The notes below the pieces were generated by a model. The model was not told the DNA's origin. It searched no databases and saw only the letters and a list, made by a program, of their open reading frames with translations. A DNA stretch of 64,000 bases, taken from positions 124,001-188,000 of the forward strand of contig JAKVKU010000003.1 in the NCBI GenBank assembly GCA_022484695.1, given 5' to 3'. Positions 55,819-63,724 of this stretch are shown one piece after another (the first letter of the stretch is position 1; each line of letters opens with the position of its first letter). The translations under genes and the position numbers were made by a program. This stretch comes from Lactobacillus sp. GTDB taxonomy: Bacteria > Bacillota > Bacilli > Lactobacillales > Lactobacillaceae.

Positions 55819-56544
55819 ATGGGCTTATTTGACAACGAGAACGAAACTGGTTATAAGCAACGCGTAGTACGTAAGGCAGGCATTACTTTTTATAATTCAA
55901 GTGCGCGGAAGCTCGTAAACGGGGGTATGGTGCTTTCTAAAATATACCAGCTTGATGATGACAGCGTGAGTTTCAATTTAAAAGATCCAATCCTGTATCG
56001 CTTACTATCCATTGAATTCAGCGGACCCAAGTACCACGAAGAAGTAACAGCGACTACCACGCCCGGAAAACAAACCGTTAAAAAGAAACGTCACGGATTA
56101 AGCGGCGCAATTATCGGTGGTGCTTTAACAGGGGGTATTGGCGCTGTCGCTGGTGGCCTTGTTGGGCGAGGTATGGGAAAAGATAAAATATCTACTGAGG
56201 CTGGCACCACATCAACTTCAACTAAGATGGTCGAAGATCGTGCCCTCACAGTATTGAAGCTTGAAGATATTGAAACAGCTGAAAAACTCACCCTTCAACT
56301 TTCACTTTTCAATTCAGAGTTTGTTGAATTGTCAAACTTTACCATCAATGTTCCTGAGCCCGAACCAGTGGTTGAAACAGAGATAGATGAACCATCACTT
56401 GAAATAAATGATGCGTCAGAAAATCCTGTAAAAACGCCAGATGACGCCTTCGATGAAATTCGAAAATATAAGGCATTACTCGATGACGACATCATTTCTC
56501 AAGAAGAATTTGACGCCAAGAAAAAAGAACTTCTAGGTCTATGA
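55819..56544 (+). CDS. glycine-zipper protein with C-terminal SHOCT domain
   Basis: A 241-residue protein in three parts: an N-terminal beta-rich region (about 1-80), a Gly-rich hydrophobic zipper GAIIGGALTGGIGAVAGGLVG (about 97-117) that could insert into or associate with membranes, then a second beta region and an acidic linker, ending in a SHOCT domain: the segment IRKYKALLDDDIISQEEFDAKK (about 214-235). SHOCT domains are short C-terminal modules of poorly known role, common in proteins of phages and mobile elements. It lies 115 bases before an Ltp lipoprotein gene whose leader is homologous to its own. Confidence 0.8.
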   Translation: MGLFDNENETGYKQRVVRKAGITFYNSSARKLVNGGMVLSKIYQLDDDSVSFNLKDPILYRLLSIEFSGPKYHEEVTATTTPGKQTVKKKRHGLSGAIIGGALTGGIGAVAGGLVGRGMGKDKISTEAGTTSTSTKMVEDRALTVLKLEDIETAEKLTLQLSLFNSEFVELSNFTINVPEPEPVVETEIDEPSLEINDASENPVKTPDDAFDEIRKYKALLDDDIISQEEFDAKKKELLGL

Positions 56545-56573
56545 AACAAAGCCTTGGTTTCTAAAAGAAAAAG

Positions 56574-56652
56574 CCCCATCCCGATGCAGCGAGATGAGGA
56601 CATGTACCTCCACTTGGGAAATACTGAACAATAATATTTTACCATATGGAGG
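56574..56652 (+). repeat. duplicated leader, copy 2 (hairpin plus ribosome binding site)
   Basis: CCCCATC (56574-56580) pairs with GATGAGG (56593-56599), keeping the same A/C mismatch as copy 1 but with a changed base pair inside the stem. CCTCC (56607-56611) could also pair with the GGAGG ribosome binding site at 56648-56652. Confidence 0.7.
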
Positions 56653-56659
56653 ATGTAAA

Positions 56660-57127
56660 ATGAAAAAGTTATTAACTATCGGTACAATTGCACTAATGGG
56701 AGTTTCTTTAACGGCTTGTGGGGGTTCTAATTCAAGCGGTTCAAAGGATTCATCTTCAAAACAAACCACAAGTACTACTGAATCATCAAGTACTGCATCA
56801 AGCTCTAGTGAAGCAAAAGTTCCAGTCGAGTATAAAACAGCATTGATCAAGGCAGCTACTTACTCAAAAACCATGCACATGTCCAAACAGGGTATTTACG
56901 ACCAATTGACATCCGAATATGGTGAAAAGTATTCAACTGAAGCGGCGCAGTATGCCGTAGACAATTTAAAAGCTGATTACAATGCCAATGCATTGGCAAA
57001 AGCTAAAGATTATCAAACAAACATGGCAATGTCTCCAGAATCAATCCGAGAGCAACTGACATCTACTGCCGGCGAAAAGTTCACCCCTGAAGAAGCAGAT
57101 TATGCCATTCAACATCTAAATCAATAA
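56660..57127 (+). CDS. Ltp-family cell-surface lipoprotein (two Ltp repeats)
   Basis: A 155-residue lipoprotein with lipobox LTAC (Cys20), a Ser/Thr/Lys-rich linker to about residue 58, and two helical repeats with the Ltp (PF07553-type) pattern: ALIKAATYSKTMHMSKQGIY...QLTSEYGEKYSTEAAQYAV, then ALAKAKDYQTNMAMSPESIREQL...GEKFTPEEADYAIQHL. The family includes Ltp of Streptococcus thermophilus phage TP-J34, a superinfection-exclusion lipoprotein that blocks DNA injection. The antiphage role here is inference. The ATG follows GGAGG in the duplicated leader. Confidence 0.85.
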   Translation: MKKLLTIGTIALMGVSLTACGGSNSSGSKDSSSKQTTSTTESSSTASSSSEAKVPVEYKTALIKAATYSKTMHMSKQGIYDQLTSEYGEKYSTEAAQYAVDNLKADYNANALAKAKDYQTNMAMSPESIREQLTSTAGEKFTPEEADYAIQHLNQ

Positions 57128-57220
57128 ATTTTACTCGTTGTTAAACTCTCAAAGTACTTTTCGTAATCTGGTCGCAAAGTTTCTAAAAACACCCTTTTTC
57201 TCACGTTTTCTAGGGGAACA

Positions 57221-57264
57221 AAAAAACATCTAAACCCTTTACTACCAAGGCTTAGATGTTTTTT
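57221..57264. terminator. bidirectional terminator, right copy of the duplicated hairpin
   Basis: ACATCTAA pairs with TTAGATGT, with inner CC/GG, flanked by A and T runs. Its core (57227-57258) is the inverted counterpart of 53887-53918. It separates the Ltp gene from the tRNA gene. Confidence 0.85.
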
Positions 57265-57289
57265 ACGTGTTCATATGCTATACTCAAAA

Positions 57290-57363
57290 TGACACAGGTG
57301 AGACTTGAACTCACGACCTACGGTTTAGAAGACCGTTGCTCTATCCAGCTGAGCCACTGTGTC
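57290..57363 (-). tRNA. tRNA-Arg (anticodon UCU)
   Basis: The minus strand folds into a full cloverleaf of 74 bases: acceptor GACACAG/CTGTGTC, D stem GCTC/GAGC, anticodon stem ACGGT/ACCGT with loop CTTCTAA (anticodon TCT, reading AGA), variable AGGTC, T stem GTGAG/CTCAC with TTCAAGT loop, discriminator A. No CCA is encoded. Its 3' end faces the accessory island. Confidence 0.97.
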
Positions 57364-57376
57364 AACAACGTATTCC

Positions 57377-57406
57377 ATTTTACACAATTTCTTCTAGCGT
57401 TGTCAA
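57377..57406 (-). promoter_or_regulatory. promoter of tRNA-Arg
   Basis: Minus-strand TTGACA (57401-57406) and TAAAAT (57377-57382) are 18 bases apart, just upstream of the tRNA. Confidence 0.8.
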
Positions 57407-57434
57407 TCAAAATTTATCTAAAGAGGTGCACCAA

Positions 57435-59861
57435 TTGAAATTATACCAATATTCCTATCATCCCGTGCCTTTTGACCAGCAATTAAGCGATCTTAAAGCC
57501 ATTGATTTCTTGCCCGGCCGCTTTGATACCATGAAAATCAACAAAGTATTTGCTGCTTTTATCAAAAAGCTCTTCCCTGAGCAACATAGCACCAGTGCCT
57601 TATTGGAAACCATGGATCGGCTATTGGTCAATGAACACACGACTTTAAAAGCTTTATATGAAACTGAGCACTTCACATTACTTACGACAGATTTTTACAA
57701 CCTAGCTTTACAGTTACTGGGATTTGAAGTCGATGTCGATTTTAAATTAGCCCAAGGCGGTGAGTTTTTAAGCAATTTAGGCTTGCCCCTCCTAAAGACA
57801 CCAGAACTCTTAACAACTAAAGCCCAGTTAGTCACAGCCTTTTACTATTTACTATGTTTACGAACAAAAAATGGTCAAAATTATTTGGACGTACTGGCGA
57901 ATCGGGGCTTTTTCAATCAATTCTTCAAATCTAGAACACCGCAATTCGTTTTATTCAACGGGCGCTTACAGGCCACTTTTGATGCCAATACAACGATTCG
58001 CGAGATTGTTTATGTGCAAAGTGATTTAGATACGGATGAAGATGGTCAATATGATCTTTTAGAAACTACCATATTCCGCCCGAAAGCCACGGCTTATAAC
58101 TTAAAAGTCCCCGCCCTTTATACCGCCAATCCTTATTTCAAGGGCACCAATGATATGACAGCCGCCTTACATGACGTGAATATCAATTTAGCCGTCAAAC
58201 CAGCCACCGAACCCACTATCACCAGTGCCCTGCCCCCGGTCCCCCAAATTGATCAACCCGTGACGCTAAAGACACCAGCAGTTAAAAGTGAAACCGAAAC
58301 CCCGGAGATAACTTCCACTGAAGATAATATTTATTCATTGAATGATTATTTCTTAGCCCGGGGTTTGGCCACGGTTTATGCCGGTGGAATTGGTACACGG
58401 CATTCTGATGGCATTCGGACCAGTGGCTCCCCGGCCGAAACCCTATCCACCACGGCCATTATTGAATGGTTGCATGGTGATCGGCTCGCTTTCACCAACA
58501 AAACTGATCATATCGCCATCAAGGCCTGGTGGTGTAATGGCAATGTGGCCATGACTGGCAAATCCTATTTGGGCACCATGGCTACAGCAGCGGCCACAAC
58601 GGGAGTCCCTGGTTTAAAAGCCATCATTTCAGAATCAGCCATTTCCAGTTGGTATGACTATTATCGCGACCACGGTTTGGTGGTGGCCCCTGAGGATTGT
58701 CAGGGTGAAGATTGCGATGTATTGGCAATTGATACTTTCAGCCGGTTAAAAGACGCTGCCGATTACCAACGAATTAAACCGGTCTTTGATAAAACTCTCT
58801 TAGCCTTAACCAAGGGCCAGGATCGCAACAGCGGTAATTATAATGATTTTTGGGCAATTCGCAATTATCGCACCAATGTTAAAAATATCAAATGTGCCGT
58901 TTTATTAGTCCATGGCTTAAACGACTGGAATGTCAAACTCCGCAATCCGGAAAAACTTTGGCGGGCCTTGCGGGAAGCTGATATCCCCGCCAAACTGTTC
59001 TTACACCAAGGCCAACACGTTTATATGAACAACATTCGCTCCATTGACTTTAACGACATGGTCAATCTATGGCTGACCGACAAGTTATTGGGCTTTCCCA
59101 ATCACAGTGACACCATTTTACCCAAAGTCCTCATTCAAGATAATGCCCAGCCTGAAACCTGGCACCATTACCAAGATTGGTGTGCTGACAGCGATCCTAA
59201 GCGCCAATATTATTTAGTGGGCAACGAATTAACAACGCAGCCTAAAAATAGCCCCATCCAAGCTTACGTGGATGATGGTGCTGCAACTTTTTTCAAAGGA
59301 GATCGTGATGAACACGCCTGGACTCGCGCTATCATGGCGGATCACTCGGCGTATGCCACTAACCGTTTGCAATATAAATCTCAACCCCTAGACCATGAGC
59401 TCTACATTGACGGCAATCCGATGCTAACCGCTCAAATTGCCAGCAGTGTGGATCACGGTTTGCTAAGCGCTATGCTCGTGGATTATGGCCAAGCTAAGCG
59501 CTTGTTAGCTAACCCTAGTATTATTGAACGAGCTGGCTTAAAACTTGGCTATAACTGGCAATCTGAAGATCTGAAGGAATTTCAGCTGGCCCCAACAACA
59601 TCAGCTTACAAGTTGATCACAAAGGGCCATATTAATTTACAAAATCGGGCCTCGATGCGTTTCAACCAAGCTGTCACCCCCGATCATTTTTATACCGTCC
59701 ATTTTGAACTGCAACCAACCCATTACCACCTATTAAAAGACCATCAAATTGGGTTGATCTTATACGGCACCGACATGGGGATGACGTTACGTTCCTCTGA
59801 AGTAATTCATTATCAAATCGATTTAGCTGATTGTCGCTTAGAAATTCCTTATCGGCGTTAA
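57435..59861 (+). CDS. pepX: X-prolyl dipeptidyl aminopeptidase PepX
   Basis: PepX (S15 family) removes X-Pro dipeptides from casein-derived and other peptides. The 808 residues have an N-terminal helical domain (to about 150), an alpha/beta-hydrolase domain with the catalytic Ser in MTGKSYLGTM (about 375), Asp in HGLNDWNVK (about 496) and His in GQHVYMNN (about 528), and a C-terminal jelly-roll domain. A Pro/Thr-rich insert (about 252-295) precedes the catalytic Ser, with length otherwise typical. The start is TTG at 57435, six bases after GAGGTG; a longer reading begins within the tRNA gene. PepX is a hallmark of lactic acid bacteria. Confidence 0.95.
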   Translation: MKLYQYSYHPVPFDQQLSDLKAIDFLPGRFDTMKINKVFAAFIKKLFPEQHSTSALLETMDRLLVNEHTTLKALYETEHFTLLTTDFYNLALQLLGFEVDVDFKLAQGGEFLSNLGLPLLKTPELLTTKAQLVTAFYYLLCLRTKNGQNYLDVLANRGFFNQFFKSRTPQFVLFNGRLQATFDANTTIREIVYVQSDLDTDEDGQYDLLETTIFRPKATAYNLKVPALYTANPYFKGTNDMTAALHDVNINLAVKPATEPTITSALPPVPQIDQPVTLKTPAVKSETETPEITSTEDNIYSLNDYFLARGLATVYAGGIGTRHSDGIRTSGSPAETLSTTAIIEWLHGDRLAFTNKTDHIAIKAWWCNGNVAMTGKSYLGTMATAAATTGVPGLKAIISESAISSWYDYYRDHGLVVAPEDCQGEDCDVLAIDTFSRLKDAADYQRIKPVFDKTLLALTKGQDRNSGNYNDFWAIRNYRTNVKNIKCAVLLVHGLNDWNVKLRNPEKLWRALREADIPAKLFLHQGQHVYMNNIRSIDFNDMVNLWLTDKLLGFPNHSDTILPKVLIQDNAQPETWHHYQDWCADSDPKRQYYLVGNELTTQPKNSPIQAYVDDGAATFFKGDRDEHAWTRAIMADHSAYATNRLQYKSQPLDHELYIDGNPMLTAQIASSVDHGLLSAMLVDYGQAKRLLANPSIIERAGLKLGYNWQSEDLKEFQLAPTTSAYKLITKGHINLQNRASMRFNQAVTPDHFYTVHFELQPTHYHLLKDHQIGLILYGTDMGMTLRSSEVIHYQIDLADCRLEIPYRR

Positions 59862-59877
59862 TTTAAATCCGTTTATC

Positions 59878-59926
59878 AAAAAATCCAGCAGTTGCCAAAT
59901 ATGTCAGGCAATTGCTGGATTTTTTC
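59878..59926. terminator. bidirectional terminator between pepX and uvrA-like gene
   Basis: ATCCAGCA plus TTGCC pairs with GGCAA plus TGCTGGAT, flanked by A and T runs, between convergent genes. Confidence 0.9.
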
Positions 59927-59932
59927 TTGTTT

Positions 59933-62206
59933 TCATTTAGATAAAGCGTGTTTTAAAGCCGCTGCTGTGTAGGAGTTTGCTTGTTGTAAAATACCAGCTG
60001 GTGGGCCAGCATATAAAATCTGGCCGCCAAAACTCCCGGCATCGGGTCCAACATCAATCAGCCAATCCGCTTGGGTCATCACCGTCAAATTATGCTCGAT
60101 TAAAATTAAGGTGTTCCCCTGGTCAACTAATTCATTGAAGAGTTTGAGAAGTTGTTGGATATCTTGCATGTGTAGCCCCGCCGTGGGTTCATCTAGAAAA
60201 ATCATATTGCCCTGGCCATTTAACTGGGTAGCCAGCGATAAGCGTTGTAATTCGCCCCCAGATAAAGTGGTCAGAGATTGATTTAATTTAAGGTAACCCA
60301 GACCGACCCGTTGCAGATCATGGATTCTAGGACCAATTGCTGCGTCCTGGGCAAAGGTTTGACTGGCAGCACGCACACTCATTTCCAAAATATCAGCGAT
60401 GGTATGGCCTAGATATTGATATTGGAGCGCTGCTGGACTATAGCGCCGACCATGACAAGCTTCGCAAGTTTGCACCACTGGATCCATAAACGCCATATTG
60501 GTAATGGTGACACCCTTGCCTTTACAAACGGGACAGGCGCCTTTGCCATTATAGCTAAATAAACTGCTGGAAACTTGATTCGCTTTGGCAAAACGTTGCC
60601 GAATTTTATCAAATATGCCTAGATAAGTTAATGGTGTGGACCGCAAATTTGCGCTGGCAGCCCGTTGCTTTAAATTAATGACCGGGACAGCCATACTGGC
60701 CATTAACCCTTTGGCTAAAGAACTTTTGCCGGAGCCAGCAACGCCAGTGAGGACGGTCATGACGCCTAGGGGCAAGCGGACGTTCACATCTTTTAAATTG
60801 TTGTTTTGAATGTGCTGGCGGGTCAACCACCCTTTACTGGGTTTTCTGGGTGTTTTTAAAACATATGGCTGCCGTAAATAGTCCCCGGTTAACGTATGGG
60901 ATTGTAATAAGGCTTTATAAGAACCAGTAAACGTGACCTGCCCCCCGGCACTACCAGCTACCGGACCGATTTCCACGGCATAATCGGCATCGGTCATCAT
61001 TAAGGGATTGTGTTCCACAATTAAAATCGTGTTGCCCTGGTCTTGCAATTGGCGTAATGCTTGTTTCACCAGGCGAATATCATGGGGATGCAAGCCCACA
61101 CTGGGTTCGTCCAAGATATAGACTAAATCCGATAGGGAACTATTCAAATATTTGGCAATTTTAATACGCTGGGACTCACCCCCAGAAAGACTGCTGGTCC
61201 CCCGGGCTAAAGATAAATACCCTAGACCAATATCGATCAAGGCATTTAACATGGTCTTTAGCTCCCGAATAATCGAAGCCGCTAAAGACACGTGGATTTG
61301 ATTCAAAAAAGCCACGACTTGCTCTAGGTTCATGTTGCAAACGTCCGCAATATTTTTGCCGGCAATATGATTGGAACGGACCAAATCATTCACCCGGGTT
61401 CCATGACACGCTGGACAGGCCTTGTGGGTCACCACTCGGGCAATTTCTGATTGATGATGTTTGGCCTCAGCCTTGTGGAGAATTGATCGCTTGATCCGGG
61501 GCACAATCCCCTCGTATAGGGCGGTGGGATGCCAATTAGCCGGGGCATTTTTGAGCTGTTGTTGCGGTGCATGCATCAATAACTCCCATTCTTGAGGCGT
61601 ATAGTCAGCTAAGGGTTTATCATTATCAAACAACCCACTGTTAGCATATCTTTTCCACCGCCAAGTGTTCACGCCAAAGCTCACAAAGGTAATGGCCCCC
61701 TGGTTTAATGATTTACGTTTATCAACTAAAGCAGCTTCATCGATATCGTCCACATAACCTAAGCCTTGGCAAGTTTGACACATTCCTTGGGGCATATTGA
61801 AAGAAAAAGTGTCAGAGTAACCAATAAATGGTTGGCCAACCCGGGAGAATAATAGACGCAAAAGTGAATAAATACCCGTATAAGTGGCAACGGTGGAGCG
61901 GGCATTTTGACCAATCTTCTTTTGCTCAATGACAATGGCCACGGGCAGATGTTCAATCGCCTTCACATTTGGTTGGCCATATTTTGGTAAATACTGTTGG
62001 GTAAAGCTGGGGAAAGTTTCATTTAATTCACGGCGGGATTGGGCGGCGATAGTATCAAATACCAATGAAGACTTACCGGCCCCAGACAAGCCCACAAACA
62101 CCGTCGTTCTTTTTTTAGGCAGCCGTAAATTGATATCCTTCAAGTTGTTTTGCCTGGCGCCATACACGGTAATTTCGCCATCGGCAAATAAATTATCCTG
62201 GGTCAT
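59933..62206 (-). CDS. UvrA-like ABC ATPase (UvrA2 type)
   Basis: A 757-residue paralogue of the UvrA damage sensor. It has two ABC modules: Walker A GLSGAGKSS (about 39) and GVAGSGKSS (about 495), signatures LSGGESQR and LSGGELQR, Walker B ILDEPSVGLHP and FLDEPTAGLH, and Cys motifs CQTCQGLG, CPACHG, CPVCKG and CEACHG for zinc. It is about 180 residues shorter than standard UvrA, consistent with loss of the UvrB-binding region. Such UvrA2-type proteins are linked to drug tolerance in some bacteria; the role here is unknown. The start at 62206 has AAGGGA upstream. Confidence 0.9.
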   Translation of the reverse strand: MTQDNLFADGEITVYGARQNNLKDINLRLPKKRTTVFVGLSGAGKSSLVFDTIAAQSRRELNETFPSFTQQYLPKYGQPNVKAIEHLPVAIVIEQKKIGQNARSTVATYTGIYSLLRLLFSRVGQPFIGYSDTFSFNMPQGMCQTCQGLGYVDDIDEAALVDKRKSLNQGAITFVSFGVNTWRWKRYANSGLFDNDKPLADYTPQEWELLMHAPQQQLKNAPANWHPTALYEGIVPRIKRSILHKAEAKHHQSEIARVVTHKACPACHGTRVNDLVRSNHIAGKNIADVCNMNLEQVVAFLNQIHVSLAASIIRELKTMLNALIDIGLGYLSLARGTSSLSGGESQRIKIAKYLNSSLSDLVYILDEPSVGLHPHDIRLVKQALRQLQDQGNTILIVEHNPLMMTDADYAVEIGPVAGSAGGQVTFTGSYKALLQSHTLTGDYLRQPYVLKTPRKPSKGWLTRQHIQNNNLKDVNVRLPLGVMTVLTGVAGSGKSSLAKGLMASMAVPVINLKQRAASANLRSTPLTYLGIFDKIRQRFAKANQVSSSLFSYNGKGACPVCKGKGVTITNMAFMDPVVQTCEACHGRRYSPAALQYQYLGHTIADILEMSVRAASQTFAQDAAIGPRIHDLQRVGLGYLKLNQSLTTLSGGELQRLSLATQLNGQGNMIFLDEPTAGLHMQDIQQLLKLFNELVDQGNTLILIEHNLTVMTQADWLIDVGPDAGSFGGQILYAGPPAGILQQANSYTAAALKHALSK

Positions 62207-62292
62207 CTCACCATTCCCTTCACAAAATTCAGTTTGTCTAGTGTAGCCCACTTACTTGGGCTAGTCAAACCACCGATGTTGCCATTGGACGC

Positions 62293-62330
62293 AAAAAAGG
62301 TTGAGACCCAAGATCACGGCCTCAACCTTT
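62293..62330 (-). terminator. terminator after glnA
   Basis: AAGGTTGAG pairs with CTCAACCTT, with inner CC/GG, followed by TTTTTT on the minus strand. It ends the glnRA operon. Confidence 0.88.
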
Positions 62331-62341
62331 CTTACATTATT

Positions 62342-63685
62342 TTAATATAATTCCAAGTATTGATCTCTTTCCCATTCAGAAACGGTTTGACGATAAGCGC
62401 CCCATTCAAGATCCTTAGAATCCAAGAAACTACGATATAAATGATCACCTAAAGCACTTTTAACGACATCATCTTTTTCAAGTGCTTTGATGGCGTTATG
62501 TAACGTTGAAGGTAAATCAGTAATGTGATTGTCCTGACGTTCAGCTTCATTCATGCGATAAATGTTACGGTCTACGGCTGGATATGGCGTCTTGCCTTGG
62601 GCTAAACCATCTAAACCAGCATTTAAAATCGCAGCAATTGCCAAGTAAGGGTTCGCACTTGGATCAACAGAACGCATTTCAAGTCGAGTAGATAAACCTC
62701 TTGATTGAGGGACCCGAATTAATGGTGACCGGTTACGACCGGACCAAGCAACATAAACGGGTGCTTCAAAGCCAGGTACTAAACGTTTGTAAGAGTTCAC
62801 GGTTGGGTTATTAACAGCTGTCAAGGCCCGGGCGTGATCCATTAAACCGCCTAAGAAGTGATAAGCAGTCTCTGATAATTGACCCTCAGCTTTCTCATCA
62901 AAGAAAGCATTTGTTTTAGGATCGCTGAACAAAGACATGTTGATATGCATCCCAGAACCATTGATGCCTTCCAATGGTTTTGGCATAAAGGTAGCATGCA
63001 ACCCATGTTTTCTGGCAATGGTTTTAACGACTAATTTAAACGTTTGAATATTATCAGCCGCTTCCAATGCATCCGCGTATTTGAAGTCAATTTCATGTTG
63101 GCCAGGGGCAACTTCATGGTGAGAAGCTTCTACTTCAAAGCCCATTTTTTCCAATTCAAGGACAATATCACGGCGGGTATTTTCACCTAAATCAACTGGG
63201 GCAAAATCAAAATAGCCACCCTTGTCATTCAAGTTGAGGGTTGGTTTGCCGGTTGCATCTAATTGGAATAAGAAGAATTCTGGTTCAGGGCCGATATTAA
63301 AAGCTGAGAACCCTTGATCTTGCATTTCCTTAACAACTCGACGTAAGTTATTCCGTGGATCCCCAGCAAATGGTGACCCATCAGGATTGTGAATATCACA
63401 AATTAAACGGGCAACCTTCCCATGATCAGAGCCCCAAGGGAAAACTAAGAATGTGGACAAATCAGGGTACAAAAGCATATCACTTTCTTCGATACGCACA
63501 AAGCCATCGATGGAAGAACCATCAAACATGATTTTGTTGTTCAATACCTTTTCAAGTTGGTCCACGGGAACTTCAACGTTTTTGATGATACCGTTAATAT
63601 CTGTAAACATTAACCGTAGGAATTGCACGTTTTCTTTGACAACAACTTCGCGGATGTCGTCAGCTGTGATTGATTTATTAGCCAT
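62342..63685 (-). CDS. glnA: glutamine synthetase, type I (alpha form)
   Basis: GlnA makes glutamine from glutamate, ammonia and ATP, and in Firmicutes also signals nitrogen state through GlnR and TnrA. The 447 residues carry [17 protein letters not shown] (about 56-72, including the Arg of the GlnR-type feedback mechanism), the ATP motif [13 protein letters not shown], the substrate region [10 protein letters not shown] and [12 protein letters not shown]. The short length and lack of an adenylylation site fit the Gram-positive GSI-alpha type. The start at 63685 gives [12 protein letters not shown]. It follows glnR. Confidence 0.96.
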   Translation of the reverse strand: MANKSITADDIREVVVKENVQFLRLMFTDINGIIKNVEVPVDQLEKVLNNKIMFDGSSIDGFVRIEESDMLLYPDLSTFLVFPWGSDHGKVARLICDIHNPDGSPFAGDPRNNLRRVVKEMQDQGFSAFNIGPEPEFFLFQLDATGKPTLNLNDKGGYFDFAPVDLGENTRRDIVLELEKMGFEVEASHHEVAPGQHEIDFKYADALEAADNIQTFKLVVKTIARKHGLHATFMPKPLEGINGSGMHINMSLFSDPKTNAFFDEKAEGQLSETAYHFLGGLMDHARALTAVNNPTVNSYKRLVPGFEAPVYVAWSGRNRSPLIRVPQSRGLSTRLEMRSVDPSANPYLAIAAILNAGLDGLAQGKTPYPAVDRNIYRMNEAERQDNHITDLPSTLHNAIKALEKDDVVKSALGDHLYRSFLDSKDLEWGAYRQTVSEWERDQYLELY

Positions 63686-63724
63686 TAATATCAAACTCTC
63701 CTTTTCCAATGCCTATTAGCTTAC

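Noticed and set aside
53925..57260. A CRISPR array or complete prophage
   Set aside because: No regular direct repeats with spacers and no integrase, terminase or structural genes are present.
57265..57290. Attachment-site copy of the tRNA-Arg 3' end near 54,000
   Set aside because: I looked for the T-arm and acceptor sequence (GGTGAGACTTGAAC and neighbours) elsewhere in the island and found no copy.
57336..57434. Longer PepX start
   Set aside because: It would begin inside the tRNA-Arg gene, and the TTG at 57435 has a well-spaced GAGGTG.
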